A stretch of 39,386 nucleotides of DNA from Bacteroidota bacterium (lineage in GTDB: Bacteria; Bacteroidota; Bacteroidia; Cytophagales; Cyclobacteriaceae): the NCBI GenBank assembly GCA_013285945.1, contig JABDGP010000026.1, forward strand, positions 1 through 39,386. Reading direction: 5' to 3'. The translations under genes and the position numbers were made by a program. The notes beneath the pieces are model-generated. The model was not told the origin of the DNA. It saw only the letters and a list, made by a program, of their open reading frames with translations, and did not search any database. Positions 25,407 through 35,489 of this stretch are shown here, in pieces (the first letter of the stretch is position 1; each line of letters opens with the position of its first letter).

Positions 25407-27776
25407 TTACTTCTCGGATATTTTTTTTGAATTCAAAATCAATACGTCACTCTCTAAACCACCTCCACTGGCTGCCACTTTTATTTTGCCTGCTTTGGCT
25501 CCTGCTTTGAGAAGGATTGTTGCAATTCCAGCTTCGGCATTTACTGTGTCTGCGCCAACAATAACCCCGTCACCATCAACGCTAAATCTTATTTTGTCAG
25601 AAAAGCCTGGTGCGACTGTTCCTTGATGATCCATAACTTCAGCATAAATAAATACTACATCATTCTTCCCGGCTTCAATTTCTTTGCCGCTGTAATCAAC
25701 GTGCAGTTTAATTTTAGCTGGAACTTCGGGAGTTTGTTGCACTTGCTCAATGATTTTTTTTCCATTGATATATCCTGTAGCCCTTAATGTTCCAGGTTGA
25801 AATGATAAAACATTAAAAGTGAATGGAGGATGTTTCAGGTTGGTTGAATATTGGTCTTTGTCGGGACGCTGCTTACCAAATGATTTCCCATTGACCATCA
25901 GCTCTACTTCATCGCAATTGCTATATACCTTCACGGACGTTGTTGATTTATTTTGCCAGTAATTGGCAATGAACAACATTGGCTTATTAAAAGATGTTCC
26001 CTTTGCTAAGGTCGGATCATTCTGGCTTTGATAAAAATAAAATGAAAATTTCGGCAGCCTAGTCACATCCATAATTCCTGATGATTCAATATCAGTCGCG
26101 TATCCTCTATTGTAATCAAACATCAACCAGTTTACATCGCCCAGCCCGTTGTTAAGCAAATTATCGTTATGAGCTTCCTGATAATTCAAAGCCTGTTGAA
26201 GAAGTCTCTTTTCACCAAAGCCCCGAAGTTGTCTTGAGGTTCGCTCCTCTTCCTTAAGATCTTTAAAAGAGGTTTGATTAAATCCTGCATTCTGAGCATA
26301 GTATTCCCAGTCGCCATACTCAGCAATCAGGATTGGTCTTTCGCTATTGTATTTCTTCCAGTAGTCAGGGGCCTTAGCATGTTGGCGAGCAGGCAAGAAG
26401 ACATCATACGCATCATTGATCCAGCCAGCCGAGTAGTTATTTTGAAACGGCAGCTCTTCATGAACAATCTCATGAGCCCTTTGCATGTAGTCTTTCTTCA
26501 TACCCGACTCGTTCAGTGATGCCTCCCATAAAACAATGGATGCATGATTGCGGTCTCGATGAATCATATCACGAATATCCTGATAACTGTTTTTCTTAAA
26601 CTCTTCGTCTCCTACAAATTGCCACCCTGGAATCGCGTCCATTACCATGATCCCTAATTCATCGCACGCATTCAGGAAAGCCGGTGACGGTGGATAATGA
26701 GAGCAACGAACAAAGTTGAAGCCCGCCAATTTAATTTTGTAAGCATCGCGGTATTGCGCGTTATCCGAAAGAGCGTTGCCGAGATAAGGGTACTCCTGAT
26801 GACGATTGGTACCATAGATAACTACCTTTTTATCATTCAGAAAAAAGCCGTCGCGCTCAACCCGAATAGTTTTGATACCTAACTTGTATGACTCCTTATC
26901 AATTACTTTTCCGTTTTGAACAAGTTCAACCGTCAGTTGGTATAGATAAGGCGTTTCGGGAGACCAAAATTTTGGCTTTGAAATAATAAGGCTTTGAGTG
27001 AATGTTCCAAAATTGTTCGCTTCTGTTGATTGATTTATTGAAAGTGACTGCGCAATCGATTTGCCAGATGCACCTAAAAGTATTACACGAACCTGGGCAT
27101 CACGTACATTTTTAAAATCATTTTTTATTTCTGTCTTCACGTGTATTGTTGCCGATGCCGACGTGACGTTTTCATAGTGAATAAACACTCCGCCTCCTGC
27201 TTCTCTGTTAGCAGCCACCGCGTTTGAAATATGCAATCTGTCTTTCACTATTAACCACGTGTTTCTATAAATTCCGCTGTAATAATTAAAATCGAGATCC
27301 TTCAGAGGCTTGCCCGGAGGAACATGAGGATTATCTTCGTTGTTTAGTTCTATTACAACGCAGTTCTCAGCTCCATACATTACAGCATTGGAAATATCAA
27401 TGTAGAAAGGCAAGTAGCCACCCAAATGTTTAAAGATTCTTTTTCCATTGATATATACATCGGCAACTTGCATTGCAGCATCTATCTGTATAGCAATATG
27501 CTTTTCGCGATCATTTTCAGAAATGAAAAAATACTTCCTATAGAAACATGTTCCTTGCCATTGTTGATTGACCTTTTGGATCGGCTCCAGATTGGCAGTA
27601 TGTGGTAAGGAAACTTCTTCCCACTGCACATCACTCTTTTTATCCGAAAGCCGCGCTGTAAAAACAGAATCAAGTCCCTTAACAAATTCCCAAGAGTCAT
27701 TGAAGGATTGTACTCTCTGTCCGGAACAGAAAAAAGGAACGACGAAAACCCAGAGCAATAAAAATTGTTTTAGCAT
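25407..27776 (-). CDS. GH2 beta-galactosidase A
   Basis: The exported enzyme (about 789 residues) starts with MLKQFLLLWVFVVPFFCSG, a signal peptide. A TTG 12 bases upstream (27788) is a poorer start. Domain order is the GH2 sugar-binding domain (WEEVSLPHTANLE, MQVADVYINGKRIFKHLGGY), an Ig-like domain, the TIM barrel with FVRCSHYPPSPAFLNACDELG, acid/base Glu423 (EASLNESG) and nucleophile Glu486 (LIAEYGDW), then DUF4982-like and C-terminal Ig-like (Glyco_hydro2_C5-type) domains. It should release galactose from galacto-oligosaccharides in the periplasm or on the surface. It lies between an esterase gene (39 bp) and galK (10 bp). Confidence 0.94.
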   Translation of the reverse strand: MLKQFLLLWVFVVPFFCSGQRVQSFNDSWEFVKGLDSVFTARLSDKKSDVQWEEVSLPHTANLEPIQKVNQQWQGTCFYRKYFFISENDREKHIAIQIDAAMQVADVYINGKRIFKHLGGYLPFYIDISNAVMYGAENCVVIELNNEDNPHVPPGKPLKDLDFNYYSGIYRNTWLIVKDRLHISNAVAANREAGGGVFIHYENVTSASATIHVKTEIKNDFKNVRDAQVRVILLGASGKSIAQSLSINQSTEANNFGTFTQSLIISKPKFWSPETPYLYQLTVELVQNGKVIDKESYKLGIKTIRVERDGFFLNDKKVVIYGTNRHQEYPYLGNALSDNAQYRDAYKIKLAGFNFVRCSHYPPSPAFLNACDELGIMVMDAIPGWQFVGDEEFKKNSYQDIRDMIHRDRNHASIVLWEASLNESGMKKDYMQRAHEIVHEELPFQNNYSAGWINDAYDVFLPARQHAKAPDYWKKYNSERPILIAEYGDWEYYAQNAGFNQTSFKDLKEEERTSRQLRGFGEKRLLQQALNYQEAHNDNLLNNGLGDVNWLMFDYNRGYATDIESSGIMDVTRLPKFSFYFYQSQNDPTLAKGTSFNKPMLFIANYWQNKSTTSVKVYSNCDEVELMVNGKSFGKQRPDKDQYSTNLKHPPFTFNVLSFQPGTLRATGYINGKKIIEQVQQTPEVPAKIKLHVDYSGKEIEAGKNDVVFIYAEVMDHQGTVAPGFSDKIRFSVDGDGVIVGADTVNAEAGIATILLKAGAKAGKIKVAASGGGLESDVLILNSKKISEK

Positions 27777-27815
27777 TTCAAATCTCAATTATTGTTAACA
27801 AATGAATTAAGCAAA

Positions 27816-28676
27816 TCATTTTTTCAGAAAGCTTTCGTCTTCAAGCCAGTCTACCAACCGTTGCGGCCAGTCTGCTACAGCAGTGTGATTATTTTTTCTC
27901 ATTCCAAATCCGTGACCTGCATTTGCATAAATATGAAGCTCAGCAGAGACACCGGCTTGTTTATACTTGAGATAAACTTTAGCAATTCCTTCGGCAATGT
28001 CCGTCCGGTCATTGTAGCCGCCAACAAGAAATAATGGAGGCGAATTCTTAGTCACCTCAAACTTGTCGGTTCCTCCCGGATAGATAAGCGCCTGAAATGC
28101 AGGGTGTGAATTTTCGCGATCAATAATATCCACAGCAGATTGATCCCCTTTATCAAAATGCATTGCTGCCAGCGCAGCCAACTCACCACCGGCAGAAAAA
28201 CCCATGACACCAATACGAGCAGTATCAATCTTCCATTCTTTAGCCCGGCTTCGTACCAACCGAATAGCTCGCTTGATATCAGCTAGTTCATCCTTCTCAA
28301 TGGTGTATGTAGAATTCTCTTCGCGAGCCAATCGATACTTCAGAACAAAAGCGGCTATTCCTTTTTCGCGAAGCCATGCTGCAGGATTGTAACCTTCGTG
28401 GTCAATCCATAATTCTCTGTGACCACCGCCGGGAGCAATGATAAGGGCAACTCCACTTGGCTTCGCTGGTAAATAAGGAGTAATCGACGGATGATGAATA
28501 TTTGACACTACGTGATCACCCGTTTCAGCAACTCTTATTTTCTCAGCTCCAGTTTTTCCATCGGAGCCCGGCGCGTCTTTTGGCCAAAGGAGAATTTCCT
28601 TAGGCTCCTGAACAGGTGTAAATGCTGTCAATGCCAGCACAGCAATTACTCCGCTCGTGATAAATGACCTTCTCAT
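27816..28676 (-). CDS. Exported alpha/beta-hydrolase, esterase-like
   Basis: The 286-residue enzyme has a signal peptide (MRRSFITSGVIAVLALTAFT). It shows the alpha/beta-hydrolase triad: Ser161 in GFSAGG, Asp223 in GGYNDRTD and His255 in AGHGFG. The oxyanion loop IIAPGGGHREL fits the BD-FAE/acetyl-xylan-esterase-like family. In a galactan operon the likely job is removing acetyl or feruloyl groups that block glycosidases; the exact ester is inferred, not seen. The gene sits between the two GH2 genes, 44 bp from the upstream one. Confidence 0.9.
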   Translation of the reverse strand: MRRSFITSGVIAVLALTAFTPVQEPKEILLWPKDAPGSDGKTGAEKIRVAETGDHVVSNIHHPSITPYLPAKPSGVALIIAPGGGHRELWIDHEGYNPAAWLREKGIAAFVLKYRLAREENSTYTIEKDELADIKRAIRLVRSRAKEWKIDTARIGVMGFSAGGELAALAAMHFDKGDQSAVDIIDRENSHPAFQALIYPGGTDKFEVTKNSPPLFLVGGYNDRTDIAEGIAKVYLKYKQAGVSAELHIYANAGHGFGMRKNNHTAVADWPQRLVDWLEDESFLKK

Positions 28677-28720
28677 TCTACATTTTAAAAAATGTCACTA
28701 TTCTCAACATACATTCAGCC

Positions 28721-31204
28721 CTACTTTTTCAACTCTTCCACTTTCGTGAAAGCAGAAACACTCTTTTGCGTTATTATCTCAATTATTGATTCTTTCAAGC
28801 CCGGGGACGACGCTTTTATATGAATACCTCCCGGTTGATTTTTAGGTTGAATCACTGCCAGCGCCAAACCATTAAATACTTTTCTAGAGTTACTTTTCAT
28901 AGAAGTATGATCTGCTGGATTACCATTATCAAAACCAATCAAACTACCTTCACCCTCTACTGATAGTTGAATCTGATTTTTTGCAACCGGAACTACATTG
29001 CCATTGGCATCTACAACTTCGATCTTAACATGAGCTACATCGCTGGCGTCAGCATTTATAGAATTTCGATCAGTTGACAGACGGACAGCGGCCGGCATAC
29101 CTGCAGTACGCACCGCCTCTTCACAGACAACCTTGCCTTCTTTTCTTCCCACGGCCTTTAGTGTTCCCGGCTCATAAGGAACATCCCATAGCAAGTGAAG
29201 ATCACCTGTGGTTATATTTATTTGTGGACGATCATATTTATTCCATCCTCCCGAATTTCCCTGACGGGGAAACTCGAGTGACTTTTTGCCAAAAGATCTT
29301 CCATTAAGGAAAAGCTCTACCGTGTCACAATTAGTGAAGACCATGACAGGAATTACTTTTCCTTCTTTACCAGTCCAGTTCCAATGTGGGAAAAGATGAA
29401 TCATTGGTTTCTCAGTCCATTGACTTTGATAAAAATAGTAGGCGTCCTTGGGGAATCCGCAAAGATCAATCACACCTGAGCTTGCGTTTTTATTTGGCCA
29501 TCGTGCTTCACCCAAATAATCAATTCCTGTCCACATGAAATCTCCTATTACATAATCATGAGCTGCCACAAATTTCCAAAGCTGCTCAGCGCGGATTACA
29601 CTTGGTAAATGTGCAGGCCTGATTACCGATGAATCTACTTTGTAGAAACTGCCTCCATGATAATTTCCGCGAACACCAGATATGGAAACGCTTTCTGTTC
29701 CTACCATTTTCCATTCGGGATGATCGTGGTGATCAATATCATAAAATAGCTCTCTCCGCTCATGCCACCGATCGACATAATTATAACCAACAATGTCAAG
29801 CATTTGAAGGAACGGCAATTTTGCTGAGCCGTTATCTGCAGCTATGTTATCATTCCCGGTAGTAACAGGGCGGGTAGCGTCTTCGCGGTGGAAAGTCTCA
29901 ATGAGGGGTTTAAGAATTTCATGCCCGGTCTCCTGTTTCTGTTCCCCAATTTCATTGCCCGCACTCCACATCACCACAGAGGGGTGATTGCGATCGCGAT
30001 GGATAAAATTTACAAGGTCATGTTGCGACCAGTTGTCAAAGTAATTGCTGTAGCCATATTTTACTTTGCCTGCTTTCCATTCGTCAAAAATTTCATCTTG
30101 TACCAAGAATCCCATTCGATCACATAAATCCAAAAACTCCGGGGCAACGGGATTGTGAGATGTGCGAATCGCATTACAGCCCATCTCCTTCAATATCTTC
30201 AATCGCCGCACCCACATGGCTTCGGGCACAGCAGCGCCTACGCTTCCAGCGTCATGATGAAGGCAAACTCCCCTCATTTTTACTCGCTTCCCATTGAGAA
30301 GAAAACCTTTGACAACATCGTATTTAATATCACGTATCCCAAATGGAGTGGCAACTTCATCAATCACTTTTCCCCTATCAATTATTTGAACACGAAGCGA
30401 GTACATATTTGGTGTCTCAATTGACCAACGCGAAGGGGTAGAAACCGTCAGGCGCTGAGTCAACTCCGCACCTTTGTTTGACTCAATGGATATAGACGAT
30501 TCTGTTTTGGATACTTCGTTACCCTTTGAATCCAGTACAGTCGATCTAACTAAAAAATCATTTGAGGTTTTGTAATTGTTCCCTATGATCGTCTTTGCAG
30601 AAACTGTGGCAGTCGACGAGTCTGCAACGGGTGTTGTAATGTATGTACCCCAATGTGCTACGTGCAATTGATCCACGAGCGTAAGCCATACATGTCTGTA
30701 GATACCTGAGCCTGAATACCACCGTGTGTTGGGCTGTCTCGAATTATCCACACGCACTACTATAATATTCTCTCCGCTTTTAATATAAGCAGTGAGGTCG
30801 TAATAAAAACTCATGTACCCGTTTGGATAATGACCGAGATGGTGACCGTTGATCCACACGTCGCTGTTTTGATATACACCATCAAATTCGATCCATACAT
30901 TCTTCTCAGTCACTGATTTTGAAAGTGTGAAATGTTTTCGATACCACCCGACACCTGTGGGCAAGTATCCGCCTCCGCCCCCGGTTGTTTCTTTTTCTGT
31001 AAACTCCTTTTCAATACTCCAGTCGTGTGGCAGATTAAGAGTTCTCCATTTACTGTCATTGAAATCTGTTTTAGCAGCGCCAACAGTATCGGTTTGAGAG
31101 AACCTCCAATTTATATCCATCAATAATCGCTGACGGTTATTCGGCGTGGCTGTGCAAAGAATAAAACCAGAGACAAGAACGAGACACAAGAATAATTTCT
31201 TCAT
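28721..31204 (-). CDS. GH2 beta-galactosidase B
   Basis: The 827-residue exported enzyme (signal MKKLFLCLVLVSGFILCTA) has the full GH2 layout: a sugar-binding domain (LNLPHDWSIEKEF, YQNSDVWINGHHLGHYPNGY), an Ig-like domain, then a TIM barrel with RTSHNPVAPEFLDLCDRMG, acid/base Glu418 (SAGNEIGEQ) and nucleophile Glu504 (VGTESVSISG). A DUF4982 domain and a C-terminal Ig-like Glyco_hydro2_C5-type domain follow. The start overlaps the stop of the fused GH-A/GH53 gene in an ATGA, so the two are translationally coupled. It resembles galactan-locus beta-galactosidases and differs clearly from GH2 A, so the two may act on different chain lengths or linkages. Confidence 0.95.
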   Translation of the reverse strand: MKKLFLCLVLVSGFILCTATPNNRQRLLMDINWRFSQTDTVGAAKTDFNDSKWRTLNLPHDWSIEKEFTEKETTGGGGGYLPTGVGWYRKHFTLSKSVTEKNVWIEFDGVYQNSDVWINGHHLGHYPNGYMSFYYDLTAYIKSGENIIVVRVDNSRQPNTRWYSGSGIYRHVWLTLVDQLHVAHWGTYITTPVADSSTATVSAKTIIGNNYKTSNDFLVRSTVLDSKGNEVSKTESSISIESNKGAELTQRLTVSTPSRWSIETPNMYSLRVQIIDRGKVIDEVATPFGIRDIKYDVVKGFLLNGKRVKMRGVCLHHDAGSVGAAVPEAMWVRRLKILKEMGCNAIRTSHNPVAPEFLDLCDRMGFLVQDEIFDEWKAGKVKYGYSNYFDNWSQHDLVNFIHRDRNHPSVVMWSAGNEIGEQKQETGHEILKPLIETFHREDATRPVTTGNDNIAADNGSAKLPFLQMLDIVGYNYVDRWHERRELFYDIDHHDHPEWKMVGTESVSISGVRGNYHGGSFYKVDSSVIRPAHLPSVIRAEQLWKFVAAHDYVIGDFMWTGIDYLGEARWPNKNASSGVIDLCGFPKDAYYFYQSQWTEKPMIHLFPHWNWTGKEGKVIPVMVFTNCDTVELFLNGRSFGKKSLEFPRQGNSGGWNKYDRPQINITTGDLHLLWDVPYEPGTLKAVGRKEGKVVCEEAVRTAGMPAAVRLSTDRNSINADASDVAHVKIEVVDANGNVVPVAKNQIQLSVEGEGSLIGFDNGNPADHTSMKSNSRKVFNGLALAVIQPKNQPGGIHIKASSPGLKESIIEIITQKSVSAFTKVEELKK

Positions 31205-34200
31205 TGATTTTTCGCAATAAACTTCTTGTTCATTTCGTCATATACGGCCATGAAATCATTGGCCTTCCCCTGTTTATCAAAGACAGATTCCCATGTATTC
31301 AAGGGTTCCCAGATTGCAGTTCCTTTTCCTTTTCCGTTAGGGAGACTGAACACGATCTCATGTACATCGCGCTTCTTTTGAGAATATTCCACGACAATGA
31401 TGTCTTGCTCATAACGGTTTGCCATGCTTGTCAAATTATTTTTCAAATCATCCAGGGTGCCATGCCACTTGGGATAGTACGACATGCCGATCACGTCAAA
31501 CTGAATATTTCGTGCCAGCATATTGTCAAAAAAGAAAACTGATTCTTCATGCTGACCGCCAAGCGCTATATGTAACATGATGGCAATCGATTGATCCACC
31601 GATTTAACACCTGCTATTCCAGATTGTATCAATTGAGCGAGGCTATCCAAATTACTTATATGCCCGTCAGGCCAAATCATTCCGTGATTGATTTCATTAC
31701 CCACTTGGACCATGTCAGGAATTGTACCCTGATCTTTTAATGCCTTGATCACTTTTCCGGTATAGATCTCGACAGAATCTTTTAACTGCGTGAATCCTAA
31801 TTTTTTCCATGCAGCTGGCTTGTATTGTTTTTCCGGATCAGCCCAATAATCACTGTAATGAAAATCGAGAAGTATCTTCATACCTGCTGCCTTCACTCGC
31901 TTGGCCATTTGCTTTGTGTGCTCAAGATCACAGAATCCTTTTTTCGGTGAGTAACCACTATCTGCAGCTGGATTGTGAAATATTCTCAGGCGTATATAAT
32001 TGAAGCCATGATCTTTAAGTATTTGTATCACATCTTTTTCAATTCCATTGTCTGAGAATCTCATACCGCGCGCCTCCAGTTGTGGCAAAAAAGAAATATC
32101 GGCACCGATCATTTTATCAATTACAGGCTTGACCGTTCTTTTTTGATTGGATGTAACCCGATGAGGCGTACCCATATGAACAGTATGAATGCCAGTGCTG
32201 CCGGACTGGAGACCTTTTGACTTCGCTTCAAATTTTATTTTGTCAATTCTACTCCCCGCTTGTAGTATCACCTGACATTTGCCATTGTATAGACTTCGCT
32301 GCCAGAGGCTGTCAACCAAAAAATGATCAGGCTCACGACTGGCTGGATCGTCGTTAATCACTTTAATTATTTTCGCTTCACCTGTAAAAACAAACTTTAT
32401 TAAATTCTTTGCCCCCTTCACCTCACGGTTTTGCTTGTCGACCACGCTAATGGTAATAATTGCAACATCTTTTCCGTCTGCGAAAATTGTTGTGCGATTA
32501 GGTGTGACTACTATTTCATAGGGATCATTAGGTTCGATTTTAGTGTTTGCCTTTTGTAACCAAATGCTTTCCACATCCAGATTGTAAGATTTTTTTAAAT
32601 CAGCTGAAGGAATGCCGGCGCCAATTGTCACTTCAATCTTCTCTGCCTGAGATAAATTTATTTTGTTGTTTAATTTATTTGCTTTGAAAGCCAACGGTTG
32701 AAAGCCTGGGAAAGGTCTCGGCAGCAGCAGCGATGAGTCGGGAATAAAACTATTTATAGGAATCTCTAAATCCTTAAAGTCATTGGGTAACGACACAAAA
32801 GCCGAAACCGAAGACCCATCCGCAAATAGCAAGGCAACTTTTGCTTTTAGCGGACCAGAGTTCGAAGTCCTCGCACGCAGTATCAGCCTATCAAATGAGC
32901 CCATCTCTCCCATCCTTCCTTTCAGCTTATCCGGAAAAGAATATTGGAAGCCCATGATTTTTGCTCCCGACAATTCATTAGCTGCCATACTCAGGATCAA
33001 CTGTTCTGGTTTTTCACAGGTAATGAAATTGGTTTGAAAACCCCTTCTGAACGTTGGGTAAGTTCGCACTGCCCGATCGTTAGTAGGATTAAACAATTCT
33101 AATCCACCATTGCTGGCCGCAACAAACGTTTTCCAAGTTTCACTGTGATAATTATCCCAGGCGAACGGATTGCCTTTATTATTGCCTGGAAAAACCACGA
33201 CCTCATTTCCGTTTCTCAGAACGATTCTGTAATTCAATACTCCGGGAGTAAGCAGGTCTGCCGGAATCTCACCAACAAAATCAGAAGCCGTCTTCCTCAC
33301 CATCGGAATAGTTTTAGACCGCCCGAACATTTGATTAACCTGCAGGGACACTCTTCCGGTGTCGATGCCTACAACTTTTGCGGAAATGAGGATCGATTTG
33401 CCTGAAGAAACTTCCGTGAATGGCTGATGTGATAGGTACATTTCTGTAGTTGTCTGTTTTGGCGCAACGAACTCATCAAGCTTTATTACTCCGACATGAT
33501 CAATCTTGCCTGAAAAAACTTTGTCCTTCTTAGTTAATAGATACGAGCCCGGTGACAGTTGAACTCCGGTGACAGTTGATTCGCTTGAAAATGAATTCCC
33601 TTCATTCAAACCCTTGATGGTAAAATCCGAGCCGAGGTTTGGAATTGTAATCTGCATCTGATTATTCTGCCATTGAATGCGCGTAACTTCTTTGCTGGGT
33701 GAAGCTCTCTCGAACGGATCGCGTATATAAACTGCGTCAGGCATAACTTCAAGTCGCCACACTCCATCCTCGAGCTTATCCAAAAAATAAGCGCCTAGTC
33801 CATGGTATTTAGCAATAGAAGAGCTTCCAACTCCGGCAACGTGCTGAAGTTTAGTAACATTAACTGGTTTAGTACTTGTTGAGTTTGAATAGTAAAACTC
33901 CTCATCCGAATTCATCTCACTTAACGCCTCCTTGTAGCTCACACGAAATACATCAAACACACTGTCGGCCGGATAGGCACCAAAGTTTTTCTGTCTTGGT
34001 ACTTTATGAAAAACTCTGGAGGCGATTAACATACTTATCGCTTTTGATGGAGTGTATGCCAGATTCAGATAATGTGTCTGATATTCAGTGTTGGCGTAGG
34101 CAAGCGCCATCGGATCGTAAGCGAATTGTGTTGCCCATTGAAATCCTGTTTGTCTAAAACTCCTCGCCATTGCCGGATACATGTTGGACTGTAAAATATC

Positions 34201-35115
34201 GGCTGCATCAAACTCGTATACCATCAACGCTTTTTTCGCGAAAGCGGGAATGGTATCGAATGGTATCGCGTACTTGTCAACGTGAGGTAGATAATTTCCT
34301 TTTAGTTCATTGCCCGATACAAGGCCCGAAGGATACCATTGAAAACTAAAGCCGTTGACAACAGACGCGGCAACAGCATCGGCATAGTAGGGTCCTTGAC
34401 TTATATTATAGAAGACTGGTTTCGACCAACCTGTACTTTTAATCGCTGCTGCGAGACGGTTGATATAATTGGTCACTCCGCTTTTTGGACCGCTGTGACT
34501 TGGTTCGTTATTGATCTCTACAGCAACTACATCGGGGTCGTCCTGATAAGAAAATTTTGTATAAGGATTCACATGTCTGAAAAACTGCTTTAGATAGTTT
34601 TCCTGCGCGGCTATTGCCGAATCATTTGTCGTTAGTTTGCCTCGGCCATAAAATCTTGAAAAGCCCGGCGTGTTTTCATCTCTTTCAGGATACCCGTTTC
34701 CCCAAAAAGCAATTGGTGTTATTATCGTTTTGATGTTCCTCTTTTTCAATTCAGCCAAAAGGAAATCGAATAATCTCAGGTGTTCATTGTCTAGCAGGTT
34801 GCCGGATACATCAGAAATCTCGTTGTCCCACACGTGCACCCGGAAAGCATCAAGACCAATGCGGGCCAGATGATAGACATCTTGTTGAATTGCTTTTTCC
34901 AGATCAATATTAAGTGCCTTGTGGGCCCGAAATGCATAAGCGAACGGAGTTGTATAGTTTACCCCAAAAAAAGAGGCTTCTACATTATTACTTTTCCATC
35001 GCCAGACTCCATTCTTATCAATGTAAGTACTGGTGTTATTTTTTTGTGTGCGCTGAGCCAAGCCCACAGAACAAATCAGAATGAAAATGCTCAATGAAAT
35101 AACTATGCGTGTCAT
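31201..35115 (-). CDS. Fused two-enzyme protein: clan GH-A hydrolase + GH53 galactanase
   Basis: The protein of about 1304 residues has a signal peptide (MTRIVISLSIFILICSVGLAQ); the ATG at 35115 fits it better than the frame back to 35190. The N-terminal half holds a GH5-like clan GH-A barrel (about 30-420), with LDAFRVHVWDNE, proposed acid/base Glu204 (EINNEPSHSG) and nucleophile Glu301 (LMVYEFDAA). Beta-sandwich regions follow, including a carbohydrate-binding-like segment and an Ig-like domain (ADGKDVAIITISVVDKQNRE). From Met1002 a complete GH53 domain runs to the end, with acid/base Glu1141 (VQVGNEINHG) and nucleophile Glu1243 (IVVEYSQ). It heads the galactan operon, divergent from the HTCS. 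The GH53 part should cut beta-1,4-galactan; the specificity of the first barrel is unknown. Confidence 0.9.
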   Translation of the reverse strand: MTRIVISLSIFILICSVGLAQRTQKNNTSTYIDKNGVWRWKSNNVEASFFGVNYTTPFAYAFRAHKALNIDLEKAIQQDVYHLARIGLDAFRVHVWDNEISDVSGNLLDNEHLRLFDFLLAELKKRNIKTIITPIAFWGNGYPERDENTPGFSRFYGRGKLTTNDSAIAAQENYLKQFFRHVNPYTKFSYQDDPDVVAVEINNEPSHSGPKSGVTNYINRLAAAIKSTGWSKPVFYNISQGPYYADAVAASVVNGFSFQWYPSGLVSGNELKGNYLPHVDKYAIPFDTIPAFAKKALMVYEFDAADILQSNMYPAMARSFRQTGFQWATQFAYDPMALAYANTEYQTHYLNLAYTPSKAISMLIASRVFHKVPRQKNFGAYPADSVFDVFRVSYKEALSEMNSDEEFYYSNSTSTKPVNVTKLQHVAGVGSSSIAKYHGLGAYFLDKLEDGVWRLEVMPDAVYIRDPFERASPSKEVTRIQWQNNQMQITIPNLGSDFTIKGLNEGNSFSSESTVTGVQLSPGSYLLTKKDKVFSGKIDHVGVIKLDEFVAPKQTTTEMYLSHQPFTEVSSGKSILISAKVVGIDTGRVSLQVNQMFGRSKTIPMVRKTASDFVGEIPADLLTPGVLNYRIVLRNGNEVVVFPGNNKGNPFAWDNYHSETWKTFVAASNGGLELFNPTNDRAVRTYPTFRRGFQTNFITCEKPEQLILSMAANELSGAKIMGFQYSFPDKLKGRMGEMGSFDRLILRARTSNSGPLKAKVALLFADGSSVSAFVSLPNDFKDLEIPINSFIPDSSLLLPRPFPGFQPLAFKANKLNNKINLSQAEKIEVTIGAGIPSADLKKSYNLDVESIWLQKANTKIEPNDPYEIVVTPNRTTIFADGKDVAIITISVVDKQNREVKGAKNLIKFVFTGEAKIIKVINDDPASREPDHFLVDSLWQRSLYNGKCQVILQAGSRIDKIKFEAKSKGLQSGSTGIHTVHMGTPHRVTSNQKRTVKPVIDKMIGADISFLPQLEARGMRFSDNGIEKDVIQILKDHGFNYIRLRIFHNPAADSGYSPKKGFCDLEHTKQMAKRVKAAGMKILLDFHYSDYWADPEKQYKPAAWKKLGFTQLKDSVEIYTGKVIKALKDQGTIPDMVQVGNEINHGMIWPDGHISNLDSLAQLIQSGIAGVKSVDQSIAIMLHIALGGQHEESVFFFDNMLARNIQFDVIGMSYYPKWHGTLDDLKNNLTSMANRYEQDIIVVEYSQKKRDVHEIVFSLPNGKGKGTAIWEPLNTWESVFDKQGKANDFMAVYDEMNKKFIAKNQ

Positions 35116-35489
35116 TTTTTTATCGACCGTTAAAATTTGGTAATTCCAATACAACAAAACCATCCTATTTCGATTCTCTTCCTTAATCAAGAATCAAAAG
35201 GATGAAACTCATTCCCAAGTGTAATTAGGAGCGATAAAGTTGGGGGCAAACGATTGCATAAGGCTCAACAAATCGTACAGAAATGGATAATAATCGACAC
35301 TAAAGCCTTAGAAACAGTACTTATTGCAACAAATTCGAGATAAGGGATTGGGTGTCACGACAACAACAATTTGGAAACAATTACCTTCGATTTTGTAAAC
35401 AGTTGGTAGGGTCATTATGCCCGATTCACTTCTGTAAAACGGCCTCCGATAACCACAAAAATTGAACATTAAGGAACCCAAATTTGACC
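35116..35489. promoter_or_regulatory. Divergent control region of the galactan locus
   Basis: About 374 bp between the galactan operon and the HTCS gene hold both promoters. No gene is seen. A strong dyad lies 46-89 bp before the operon start: CATCCT (35161-35166) / AGGATG (35199-35204) encloses GATTCT (35172-35177) / AGAATC (35190-35195), with two more pairs between them and a 12-base centre. A weaker TTGG/CCAA pair is at 35137-35149. The dyad is a candidate binding site for the HTCS AraC-type domain or a leader hairpin. Confidence 0.55.
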
